Program-made: the position numbers and the translations under genes
Part shown: piece by piece, positions 56,633 to 64,000 of the stretch
Layout of the letters: every line of letters starts with the position of its first letter
Position numbering within the stretch: the first letter of the stretch is position 1
Notes under the pieces: model-generated
Told to the model about the DNA's origin: nothing
Seen by the model: only the letters and a program-made list of their open reading frames with translations
Database searches by the model: none
DNA from: Mycogone perniciosa
Taxonomy: Eukaryota > Ascomycota > Sordariomycetes > Hypocreales > Hypocreaceae
NCBI GenBank assembly: GCA_025331125.1
Contig: JAOALB010000056.1
Coordinates: 235,060-299,059 of the forward strand
DNA: 64,000 nucleotides
Direction of reading: 5' to 3'

Positions 56633-57969
56633 CTTTTGATCTGTATATACTTCGCACAGATGTGTGTGTACATACTTCGTACTTCTCTTGTCCTTTTGCC
56701 CTCGGCTCTGCCAACCCTGGTTTGCATGCCTCTTCCCCACGTCATCCTTTTGCTTCTACGCATAGGCGCAGTACATATTGTTCATGTTCATAGAGGGCGT
56801 TGAAGGGCGTTCATAACATGCAGTTATGACGGAGACGCGGCGATAGCAGTGGAACTCATCGGCCTCTTAGTGTTCGTCCGCAATCCGCATTATTAAGATA
56901 TCTCAACTCGGCAGCCAAGAGACGGAGCTCCTCCCGGACGGATAGCTTGAAGAATGACGCGCAAAGATGGAGATGGGAGAAGTGCAGGGATAAAGTCGAA
57001 CAGCTGAGGATGAGGTGGGGAAGTCCGTACCTGTACTTCGTATCTACTCCGTACTTGCTTGATGAATTGTCTCCGCGAGTAGAGATGACGTAGACGTATC
57101 ATAATAATATCTGATGAAACAGAAATAACTACAAAGCAACAATGGCACGATATCAAGAACATCAGGTATTTACCCCAGCTTTTCGTAAAGGCTTAAGGTT
57201 TTCGCCATCGTCAACGCTACGGGATATCATCTCCCCATCTTCGATCTTACGATCATCGCATCCGCGCCCTTCCGCTGCCGCCCCCTGTTTGCTCAGCGCC
57301 CTCGACTTACACGCGCATACGGAGCCTCCGTTCAGAGTACGACCACACCAATCCTATAGATTCGCCCCGTTTCCCCGATGAATGGAGATCCGGCCGGCCT
57401 TCGCTCGAGCGGATCAAGATTCTAGCTCGGTCTTTCGAAAAAAGAAAAAAAAGGTTAATTTTTTTTTATCTATCTTGACTCCGTACTCGTATAGTGCAAT
57501 GCACAGTCCAAGGTGCATGCATAGCCTAGTCTGTTTCTCAACCGTCCCAGGGTGCGTGAAGGTCAAGGTGCTTGCTTCACTGGTGATCAGGATAGGGAGA
57601 AGATCAGCCAAGATCGCCTATTTTTTCCCATCTAAGATTGCGTGTTGACGAAGGTGGGTAGCCCAAATCCTTGGCCATCATCATCTCCATCAAGATGCTA
57701 CAGGACAAGAGCAAGACGCCCTACGTTGGACACGGAGGGACAACGGCCGATATCAGAGCCTATCAGATGACGAGGTTCGAATCGAGATGCAGTTGCGTAA
57801 AGCAATGTATTGAAGTTCATCTGTCTGACCGAGTTCAAAGAGCACGATTCGTAATCTCATCAGAAGCAATCGCTCGCTCTGCCAAAGAAAACACCGGGAA
57901 TCCCATCTATTCTCCTCCCCTTCCCCCTCCCCCTCCTCCTCCTCTGCCCCCACCACTGCTTGTGTCTCT

Positions 57970-58306
57970 TTAAGCAGCAGCTGGAACCTCAACAGACTTC
58001 GTAACGCCGTCAGCCGTGGCCGAGTTGATCTTCTTGCCCGTCTTGGCAATCTTCTCGAGGACCGTCTCGTATGGCAGCGCGGTGACGACCTTGGCGGTCT
58101 GGTTCTCCAGAGAGACCTCGTAGCTGTCGACGCCTGCGAAACGTGGTCAGTCAGATGCTGCACTGCGCTGGGAGCGAGCAGATCACGCCCATGTTTGAGA
58201 CGCAGAGAAACATACCGTCGAGCTTCTTGAGGACGCGGTCGATGGCGCCAGAGCAGCCGCCGCAGCTCATGGTGACGTTGAACTCGTAGGTGTGCGTGTC
58301 GGCCAT
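57970..58306 (-). CDS. atx1: copper chaperone Atx1
   Basis: Two minus-strand exons (58306-58216 and 58133-57970; 82-nt intron GTATGT/CGCAG) give 84 residues. Atx1 hands Cu(I) to the Golgi copper ATPase Ccc2. The HMA fold is complete: beta strand TYEFNVTM, metal site MSCGGCSGA (C15, C18), helix AIDRVLKKLDG, strand SYEVSLENQTAKVV and the lysine-rich TGKKINSA loop that docks the partner ATPase. The C-terminus is a short Val/Ala tail. The length matches fungal Atx1. The gene reads toward the adh upstream region. Confidence 0.94.
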
Positions 58307-58871
58307 TTTGACAGATGGTGATGGAGCGAACTGGTATAGATTGCGGGGTGATTTCTAAGAGACGTTGTAGGAGTAGTAGTAGTTCGGAAGAAGGAGGAAA
58401 ATGCGTCTCTTTATCTATGCTGACAGAAGAAATGATGACAGTGACAAGAGAAGCCGGCCGAGTCCGCTTAATAATGATCTAATAGAAGCTGTCGCAAGCC
58501 GCGGAAGCGGGAATTGTGCCACAATCACGACATCCCTCCTCTCTGGCCTCCGAATTATTTACTCGTAGAACCCCGCGAAATTTGCTCAGCCTGAGATGAA
58601 ACTTGCTCAACGCCCTAGTTCCAGTGTTGCCGAAACAGCTCGGATATTATTAATAATTAATGGACATGACTTAGAACAGCTAATCTTGACATAGATCTCA
58701 TATACGAGGTTGCAGGCCAACATATTCCCGGTGGGGCTGGTACCAGCAGGCGCCCTGGACAAGGGCCTCGCAAGGGTGCCTTTTTACAGTAACTTTTGCA
58801 GGTTGTCAGACGCGTTCTTCGCGTTTCCCCCTTTCAACAGCATTCAATCCAGCTATCGTATTCCAGCCGAT
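58307..58871. other. upstream region of atx1 / left flank of the transposon relic
   Basis: Contains the atx1 promoter and A/T-rich sequence near 58640-58700. An open frame runs into the relic from 58710, but its first part has no domain. I could not find a terminal inverted repeat here. Confidence 0.45.
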
Positions 58872-59690
58872 ATGGAAGCCGAACGCGTGCCTCGACGACG
58901 ATCTGATACAACCCGCGATCAACGACGAGATGTTAAGATGATGCATCGACTTGGCCACACACAAGCCGCGATTGGGCAACAACTAAACCTATCTATTGAT
59001 CAAGTCCGCTGGGCAATATCACATTCAGAAACGCCAAAACAACGCAGCGGCCGCCCTAGCAAATTGACTGAAGCCCAAATTGCTGAGCTGATTGAATTCA
59101 TCACAGCTACCCCGGCTAACCAACGAATGCCATTGCATTTAATTCCTCAAGCCCTAGGCTGGGATAACGTTGGCGAATACTGTATTCGTTATACATTGCG
59201 GAAGCTTGGCTATAAACGCCAGGTTGCAACAGCGAAACCCCCTGTTTCCGAAAAGAATCGATAACATCGCCTTTAATGGGACCCTAGACTATCGGGATTA
59301 GACTATCGATCAATGGAATGTCGAATTATAGTCTGACGAGACCTGCCAACTTATATCATCGAACGGCATCAACGCAAGGGCGGATAGATGTTCTGGGGGC
59401 AGCTTTTCTGGCTAAGCTGGTAAAGGACCTGCTTTATTCTAGGAAAAGGAATGGGGTACAATTAATTCTGAACGCTATTGCGAACGCGTTATTCCTTTGA
59501 TTTATGGCCGGATTCAAATGCATCCAGGGCCTCGATTCATGCAGGATAATGCCCCTGTCCGTTATGCTGCTGCAACTGCCGCTGAAATGGCTAGCAGAGG
59601 TACTTCGTACAGTAGGGTCTCAAAAGTCTGCGACCACTTTGACCTTCCAACAGCTATGGGATAGGAAACATTTAAAACTATATAATGGCC
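58872..59690 (+). mobile_element. degenerate Tc1/mariner transposase relic
   Basis: The first about 130 codons (to 59264) are open and encode a Tc1-type paired helix-turn-helix: RRDVKMMHRLGHTQAAIGQQLNLS, then RSGRPSKLTEAQIAELIEFI and the second helix-turn-helix (QALGWDNVGEYCIRYTLRKLGY). A stop follows. Further down, out of frame, SDET (GAC at 59335) may be the first catalytic Asp, and FMQDNAPV (GAT at 59544) is the second, with stops between. The two are about 209 bases apart, shorter than the usual roughly 270, so an internal deletion as well as frameshifts is likely. The third acidic residue is not seen. The element cannot be active. Its right boundary is placed where the A/T-rich flank begins. 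Confidence 0.8.
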
Positions 59691-59927
59691 TAAATAATGT
59701 AATTTAGCTAGTTAGATATATTTTTAACTCGTACGAGTACTCGGATATTCTGCGGCTAGCGGGGGAGCTACGGAGTATTAGCAGTACTCGTAATAATATA
59801 CTATAATTAAGGAGCTTGAATGAGCAAGTTTTCGTAAACTACTCCCCATGCTACAACAATATATATATATGACAGATGATGTGTAACACTGCCCATCTCA
59901 GAACGGGCCGATAATGCTGCCCTCCAC

Positions 59928-60797
59928 TCACTTCGTGATAACCCTCACAGGCGCAAAGTCCATCACTATATCTCCCACTTCATCATCCCATACCGTCTCC
60001 GGAAGCTCACGCTCCTCCGTCGACAAACCCATGTAAAACTCCATGCTGTCGTACACGCTGCCCCTGATCCAGCCCACATGTTTGTCAACGTCCGAAGCGA
60101 TCTCTATCCGCCTCTCCTCGTCCGGCCAGTCCCGTCCCGAGCCCAGGCGCTCCAGCTCATATCGCGGCTGCACCTCTGCCTCCCACCGCGGCTGGCCGGT
60201 CCCTCCCGGGGGCGCCTTGGTGGTGTGAAGCATCTTCGGCAGCTCTTCCCACACGAGGAACACGGATTTGAGATTGGGCATCATCTGCAGCACCCAATTC
60301 AGCTTCTCGGTGTATTCCTCCACCATGAGCGTCGGCATGGCCAGGCGCTCGATGCTTGCGAATAGGTCTCTGATGTCACGGTTGGTGTCATGGGTCTCAT
60401 CATCGTCCGGGGTCATGCCGAGCATTGAGACCTCCTGCTCCCACTCGTAGTTCCCGACGTAGAATACATCGCGCCTGGGGTCGACTTGTCGCACAAGGAC
60501 GTGACCCTGCGTCTCGTGGCATAGACGCAGTTCATAGCCTTTGGCGCGGGCCCAGTCGCTCACAGCACTACGGGCTTCCCTGCTGACCCAGACCAGAGAG
60601 GGCGTCTCGACCTGGAGCACGCAGGGCTGACGCTCGACAGTTGCGTTTCGCTGGAGGCGGCGGGCCAGGAATTGGCTGGACCATCTCCAGTGGTACATGT
60701 AGATAGCTGGAGGATCATCCTCTTTAGGAAGTGCCTCTCTCCATATGAGGAGTCGCACCTCAAGAGGGAGGCGACTGAACGGAGAGAATGCTGCCAT
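59928..60797 (-). CDS. 2EXR-domain protein
   Basis: A single minus-strand exon of 289 residues. The N-terminal motif FSRLPLEVRLLIWREALP (about residues 6-24) is the 2EXR/F-box-like signature of a large, fast-evolving family in filamentous ascomycetes; related proteins have the blocks LVWVSREARSAV and LRLCHETQG, as here. The function of the family is unknown. No membrane segment or signal peptide is seen. Members are often variable between strains, and this copy sits next to a transposon relic, which fits an accessory gene. Confidence 0.82.
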   Translation of the reverse strand: MAAFSPFSRLPLEVRLLIWREALPKEDDPPAIYMYHWRWSSQFLARRLQRNATVERQPCVLQVETPSLVWVSREARSAVSDWARAKGYELRLCHETQGHVLVRQVDPRRDVFYVGNYEWEQEVSMLGMTPDDDETHDTNRDIRDLFASIERLAMPTLMVEEYTEKLNWVLQMMPNLKSVFLVWEELPKMLHTTKAPPGGTGQPRWEAEVQPRYELERLGSGRDWPDEERRIEIASDVDKHVGWIRGSVYDSMEFYMGLSTEERELPETVWDDEVGDIVMDFAPVRVITK

Positions 60798-61162
60798 GGA
60801 TTTTGATCTCTTTGCGCGGTCTTCTTGTTGTGACTATTGTGGTTGTTGGTCAGACGTGGCCAAGCAATGCCGCATGGGCTGTGCTGCCCCTTTTGTTCTG
60901 TGGCTTGAGGGCACGGGTTGGTTGTCTCGCGGTTACTCGCAGACACGGAGCAACACTTTCTATGTGGAATATGATGGAAATCGAGAGAATGGTACTCTGG
61001 GCCACAGGATCCGGATACAAATCGAAATAATACAATAAACGAGGACTATACCCAGGCCTCTAGCACATCGATCTGTTGGAAGAGAAAAGGTTGTTGTTTC
61101 ATCAGCATGCAACCACATCTCCAAAAAACCATATCCCAGGTCCCCTACTACTATCACGACTA
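60798..61162. other. intergenic region between the 2EXR and thiolase genes
   Basis: Promoter of the 2EXR gene and 3' flank of the thiolase gene. Short open frames continue out of the neighbouring gene but are not supported. Confidence 0.5.
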
Positions 61163-62557
61163 TTAGAACCGCGCCTCAACCTTCTTCTGTGTATCCTGCA
61201 GCGCCCACTCACTCCTCGCCTTTTTGCTACGCACCTCATCCGCCTGCTGAGCCGTGAATCCCTTCGCCTCAACCGCCGGATTGTAGCCCAACCCGTTCGC
61301 CCTTCCCACCGTCTCCGAGTCTATGCTCGGCGCACGCTGTCCATCTGCCCGCCGATAAACCGCCACCACCGCCGCGCCGCCCAGTCCCAGGTTGTGCTGC
61401 AGACAGTACCTGGTGTTAGGAACTGCCCGGTTGTTCGCCCAGCCGCGGAGATGCCATACCAACTCCGCGCACTGCGCAATGCCCGTCGCGCCTAGCGGAT
61501 GGCCCTTGGAGATGAGCCCGCCGGACGGGTTGATCACATACTTGCCCCCGTACGTGATGTCGCCGCGGCGCACCAGCTCGTGCGCCTTGCCCTTCTCGCT
61601 GAGGCCCAAGGCATCAATCAGCACCATCTCGTTGGCACTGAAACAGTCGTGCAGCTCGACGACCTGAACGTCCTGCGGCGTGATGCCCGCCTCGCCCATG
61701 GCCGTCTTGACCGCGTGTTGCGTCATGTCGTACCCCATCAAGTCGATATCGCTGCGCGAGAACAAGCTCGGCGCATCCGTCGCGAGACACAGCCCTGCAA
61801 CCTCAATGGCCTGGGCTTTGAGATGCGGCCTAGCGTCGAGGAAGTCCTGCGAGACCAGAATCGCCGCTGCGCCGCCATCGGACGTCGGGCAGCACTGCAG
61901 CTTGGTCAGGGGCTCGTGGATCACGGGCGACGCGAGGATCTGCTCGCGCGTGTACACGTCCTGGAACTGCGAGTACGGGTTCTTGGGCGAGTGGGCGTGA
62001 TTGACGCGTGCAATCTCAGCGAAATCTTCAGGTTTGGCACCGTACTTTTCGATGTACTCGCGGCCAGCGTTGCCAAACATCTGCGCCGCGGCGGGCGAGT
62101 TGGTGACACCCCTGGTCTCGGCCATCATCTTGGTCGTCGTGCCCGTCGGGCGCTCGCGATCCTTCCAGATGCTCTGCAGGCTACCCGGATTCATCTTCTC
62201 AAAGCCCACGACCATGACGCAGTCGGCCGCTCCGCTCGCCACGAACGTGCGCGCCATGGCCAGACCTGTGCTGCCGGTTGAGCAGTTGTTGTTGACATTA
62301 TAGATGGGAATCTGCGTCATGCCGAATTGGTAGAAGACGCGCTGGCCGCAGGTGCTGTCCCCGTAGGCGAAGCAAGCGATGCCCTGTTCGACATCGTCGT
62401 AGTTGATCTGGGCGTCTAGGAGGGCCTTGATGCCGGCTTCGAAGCCCAGTTCGGTGTAGTCGACCTTGCCTCGGGGCTTGACGAACTTTGTCATGCCCAC
62501 GCCGAGGACGTAGACGGGTGACTTTTGTTTGCGAGCCATGATGACAGCTCGACTCAA
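61163..62557 (-). CDS. SCPx-type thiolase (3-ketoacyl-CoA thiolase-like), probably peroxisomal
   Basis: A single minus-strand exon of 464 residues, or 458 from the second ATG at 62539 (MARKQKSPVYVLGVGMTKF, a typical start). The protein resembles the thiolase half of sterol carrier protein X, which cleaves branched 3-oxoacyl-CoA. The nucleophilic cysteine lies in NNNCSTGSTGL (C92), VELHDCFSANE carries an active-site His, and the C-terminal catalytic block is SGGLISKGHPLGATG. There is no SCP2 domain. The last three residues are Ala-Arg-Phe, which fits the PTS1 consensus loosely, so peroxisomal location is inferred. C-rich codon use gives a long antisense open frame at 61499-62281, which I regard as a shadow. 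Confidence 0.9.
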   Translation of the reverse strand: MSRAVIMARKQKSPVYVLGVGMTKFVKPRGKVDYTELGFEAGIKALLDAQINYDDVEQGIACFAYGDSTCGQRVFYQFGMTQIPIYNVNNNCSTGSTGLAMARTFVASGAADCVMVVGFEKMNPGSLQSIWKDRERPTGTTTKMMAETRGVTNSPAAAQMFGNAGREYIEKYGAKPEDFAEIARVNHAHSPKNPYSQFQDVYTREQILASPVIHEPLTKLQCCPTSDGGAAAILVSQDFLDARPHLKAQAIEVAGLCLATDAPSLFSRSDIDLMGYDMTQHAVKTAMGEAGITPQDVQVVELHDCFSANEMVLIDALGLSEKGKAHELVRRGDITYGGKYVINPSGGLISKGHPLGATGIAQCAELVWHLRGWANNRAVPNTRYCLQHNLGLGGAAVVAVYRRADGQRAPSIDSETVGRANGLGYNPAVEAKGFTAQQADEVRSKKARSEWALQDTQKKVEARF

Positions 62558-63223
62558 TCGAAGGAGTGGTAATTGGTGAGTAGAACCTCGGATCCCATGT
62601 TGGGGGGAGGCTGGTGATAAATCCTACTCACTATTACGGAGTAGTACGAAGTAGTAATAATACAACCAACTGCTCCTGCAGGGAGCCCGTTCAGCTCCAT
62701 CACTAAAACCGGCTGTTGTCCAACTAAAATGCGGGGAGAGCTCTAACGATACCGAGGCTCCGCAACAGGTGATGAATGAATAATATACAGATAGGGGACA
62801 CTAATACTTCTTATAATAGTACACCTAATTAAAGCATCCGGCAAAACGCATTATGGAGTACTCCGTACGGAAGATCCATTAGGTTCATTTTTAAGCTACT
62901 CCGGAGTGCGCATCCATCCGTACGGAGAAGGGCGGTTCAACCGGCCGACTGCGTACGGATCCGATTCAATATCGGCCGAATGGACAGACTGCATTCAACC
63001 CTCCGACCCGCAAGGAGTCCAGATGAAGTATATAAAGACAAATGGATGGGAATGGTGTTAGATTGTCTTTGATATTCTTGTATTCACAATCCTGAGTTCT
63101 CTACCATTCTAGACAAGAGAGATCCCCCAACATTCACAGTCTTAAACAAGACACATCTTAGAGACAACCCATTCGCCCTCAACAACTCGCATCATTTCTG
63201 ATTCCTGCTTCTCCTATACAAAA
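62558..63223. other. divergent promoter region, thiolase and NAD(P)-binding protein genes
   Basis: No gene is seen. The region holds GTAC-type motifs at 62636-62660, 62851-62870 and 62898-62931 and a TATA box for the plus-strand gene. Confidence 0.5.
63029..63037 (+). promoter_or_regulatory. TATA box of the NAD(P)-binding protein gene
   Basis: TATATAAAG lies 195 bases ahead of the start codon at 63224, followed by a CA-rich leader. Confidence 0.55.
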
Positions 63224-63958
63224 ATGCACATCTTCATCTCCGGAGCAAGCGGTCGCAACGGCCGTGTCGCCCTTCAAGAAGCCCTTGACCGAGGCCACAC
63301 CGTCACAGTCCTCATCCGCAACCCAACCTCCATCCCTCCCCATCCAAACCTCACCATCATCCAAGGTATATACCCTCATTCATTATATAAAATAAGAGAA
63401 ATAGAAACTAACGTCGACTTAGGAACCCCGTCTTCTCAACCAGATATCCAAAAAGCCCTCTCAACACCAACTCTCCCCTCCGCCATCCTCACCACCATCA
63501 ACCCCCGTCGTACAAGCGAAAACCCCTTCTCGCCATTACATCCCGACTCCCCCCCCGATCTTCTCACATCCACCACAAAAACCCTCCTCTCTGCAATTTC
63601 CAACACTCCCTTCACAGCCCCGCCTAAAATCGTCGCCAACTCGCTTTTTGGCGCTGGCTCGTCGCGGGATAACCTCAGTCTACCGATCCGCTTCGTCATG
63701 CGTCATAGCACCATGAACCTCACCATCAAGGACCATAATGGCATGGATGCTTTGGTCAGGAACAGCGGTGTGCCTTTTGTTTTGGCTCGTCCTGCGAGGC
63801 TGGTTGAAGGTCTAGCTATGAATGTGAAAGTCTGGCCGGATGATGGTGCTGGCTGTGGCTGGAACCCGTCTATTAGCAGGGAGAGCGTGGGGAAATGGAT
63901 GATCAAGGCCGCAGAAACGAATGAGTGGGATAACATGTCCCCTGTCCTGACGAACTGA
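63224..63958 (+). CDS. NAD(P)-binding Rossmann protein, NmrA/BLVRB-like atypical SDR
   Basis: Two exons (63224-63365 and 63423-63958; 57-nt intron GTATAT/TTAG) give 225 residues. The N-terminus MHIFISGASGRNGRVALQEA has the G-x-x-G-x-x-G dinucleotide loop, and TVTVLIRNPTS contributes the basic residues expected for NADP. The later block NGMDALVRNSGVPFVLARPARLVEG is typical of the NmrA/biliverdin-reductase-B-like group. This group includes reductases and redox-sensing regulators; substrate and role cannot be read here. The length fits the small BLVRB-like subgroup, not the longer NmrA regulators. The middle part is Pro/Ser/Thr-rich. The junction restores Gly. Confidence 0.85.
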   Translation: MHIFISGASGRNGRVALQEALDRGHTVTVLIRNPTSIPPHPNLTIIQGIYPHSLYKIREIETNVDLGTPSSQPDIQKALSTPTLPSAILTTINPRRTSENPFSPLHPDSPPDLLTSTTKTLLSAISNTPFTAPPKIVANSLFGAGSSRDNLSLPIRFVMRHSTMNLTIKDHNGMDALVRNSGVPFVLARPARLVEGLAMNVKVWPDDGAGCGWNPSISRESVGKWMIKAAETNEWDNMSPVLTN

Positions 63959-63975
63959 GAGGAGACGTCATGGGT

Positions 63976-63996
63976 TCACACACACACACACACACA
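63976..63996. repeat. (CA)n microsatellite at the window end
   Basis: About ten CA units in the 3' flank of the last gene, stopping four bases before the window end. Confidence 0.9.
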
Positions 63997-64000
63997 TCCA

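Larger units (their letters stand above)
56122..57969. other. 1.85-kb upstream region of adh
   Basis: Longer than other promoters in the right half. It holds the TATA box, (GCCAT)4 at 56531-56550, (ACTC)n then (AC)n at 56594-56632, GTAC-type motifs (56671-56686, 57027-57054, 57477-57492) and a CT-rich tract with (CCT)n (57910-57960) at the end of the atx1 3' flank. Open frames up to 202 codons cross these repeats and have no domain. Confidence 0.5.

Noticed and set aside
56195..56803. 202-codon plus-strand frame in the adh upstream region
   Set aside because: It crosses GCCAT, ACTC and AC repeats and the adh TATA box; no domain is present.
57740..57800. tRNA-like B-box sequence GGTTCGAATC
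   Set aside because: No matching A-box, acceptor stem or anticodon arm could be folded around it.
61499..62281. 260-codon plus-strand open frame opposite the thiolase gene
   Set aside because: Antisense shadow of a C-rich coding region; Arg/Ala/Leu/His-rich translation with no domain.
1..64000. A biosynthetic gene cluster or defence-like system
   Set aside because: No polyketide synthase, NRPS, terpene synthase, cluster regulator, heterokaryon-incompatibility or NLR-type gene is visible; the genes are unrelated housekeeping functions.

Overview
The window is nuclear DNA of a filamentous ascomycete (Pezizomycotina, most likely a eurotiomycete of the Aspergillus/Penicillium/Onygenales kind). 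This rests on single-gene transcription units, short introns (about 48-90 nt, mostly GTRNGT...YAG with CTRAC-like branch sites), and the full-length fungal orthologues it carries (Ypt1/Rab1, SepB/Ctf4, Sfl1-type HSF protein, Ndc1, Alg11, She4/UNC-45, Arp3). The class is inferred from gene content; no species can be named. I saw no prokaryotic genes, CRISPR arrays, rRNA or convincing tRNA genes.

Layout. 1-9 kb: Nudix diphosphoinositol phosphohydrolase, LSm1, a mitochondrial DUF2358-like protein (minus) and Ypt1. 9.4-12.3 kb: a 966-residue protein of unknown family (minus). 12.3-18.1 kb: a 5.7-kb stretch with no supported gene, rich in short GTAC-based palindromes. 18.1-22.4 kb: two WD40 genes head to head, one unknown (minus) and SepB/Ctf4 (plus). 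22.4-27.4 kb: a second 5-kb stretch without a supported gene, ending in microsatellites. 27.4-32.5 kb: Sfl1-type HSF-domain regulator (plus), DUF3245 protein and Dlt1 membrane protein (both minus). 33-47.4 kb: a compact housekeeping block with Ndc1 (minus), Pep12 (plus), Cox18 (minus), Alg11 (plus), gamma-glutamyltranspeptidase (minus), Trm2 (plus) and UCS myosin chaperone (minus). 48.2-54.5 kb: TFIIH subunit Tfb4 (plus), a taspase-like threonine aspartase (minus) and Arp3 (plus). 55-64 kb: zinc alcohol dehydrogenase, copper chaperone Atx1 (both minus), a decayed Tc1/mariner transposase, a 2EXR protein, a peroxisomal SCPx-type thiolase (both minus) and a small NAD(P)-binding protein (plus). 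This right end looks the most accessory.

The genes do not form a pathway cluster. They cover RNA decay and modification (LSm1, Trm2), membrane traffic and glycosylation (Ypt1, Pep12, Alg11), mitochondria (Cox18, DUF2358-like), replication and transcription (SepB, Tfb4, Sfl1-like), nuclear pores (Ndc1), cytoskeleton (Arp3, UCS protein), glutathione turnover, copper and lipid metabolism. Several pairs are divergent and may share promoters (WD40/SepB, Ndc1/Pep12, GGT/Trm2, UCS/Tfb4, taspase/Arp3, thiolase/NAD(P)-binding protein).

I found no clear new biological system. The most unusual signal is a dispersed family of palindromic ladders built from GTAC plus a triplet (TCC, GGA, TTC, GAA, TCG), seen more than 35 times and, as far as I noticed, always outside coding exons. 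Next in interest are an 11-copy pentamer repeat upstream of the Sfl1-like gene, the large linker in the taspase-like protein, the two-start architecture of Trm2, and the two long gene-free stretches. All exon coordinates were placed by hand from reading frame and splice signals.
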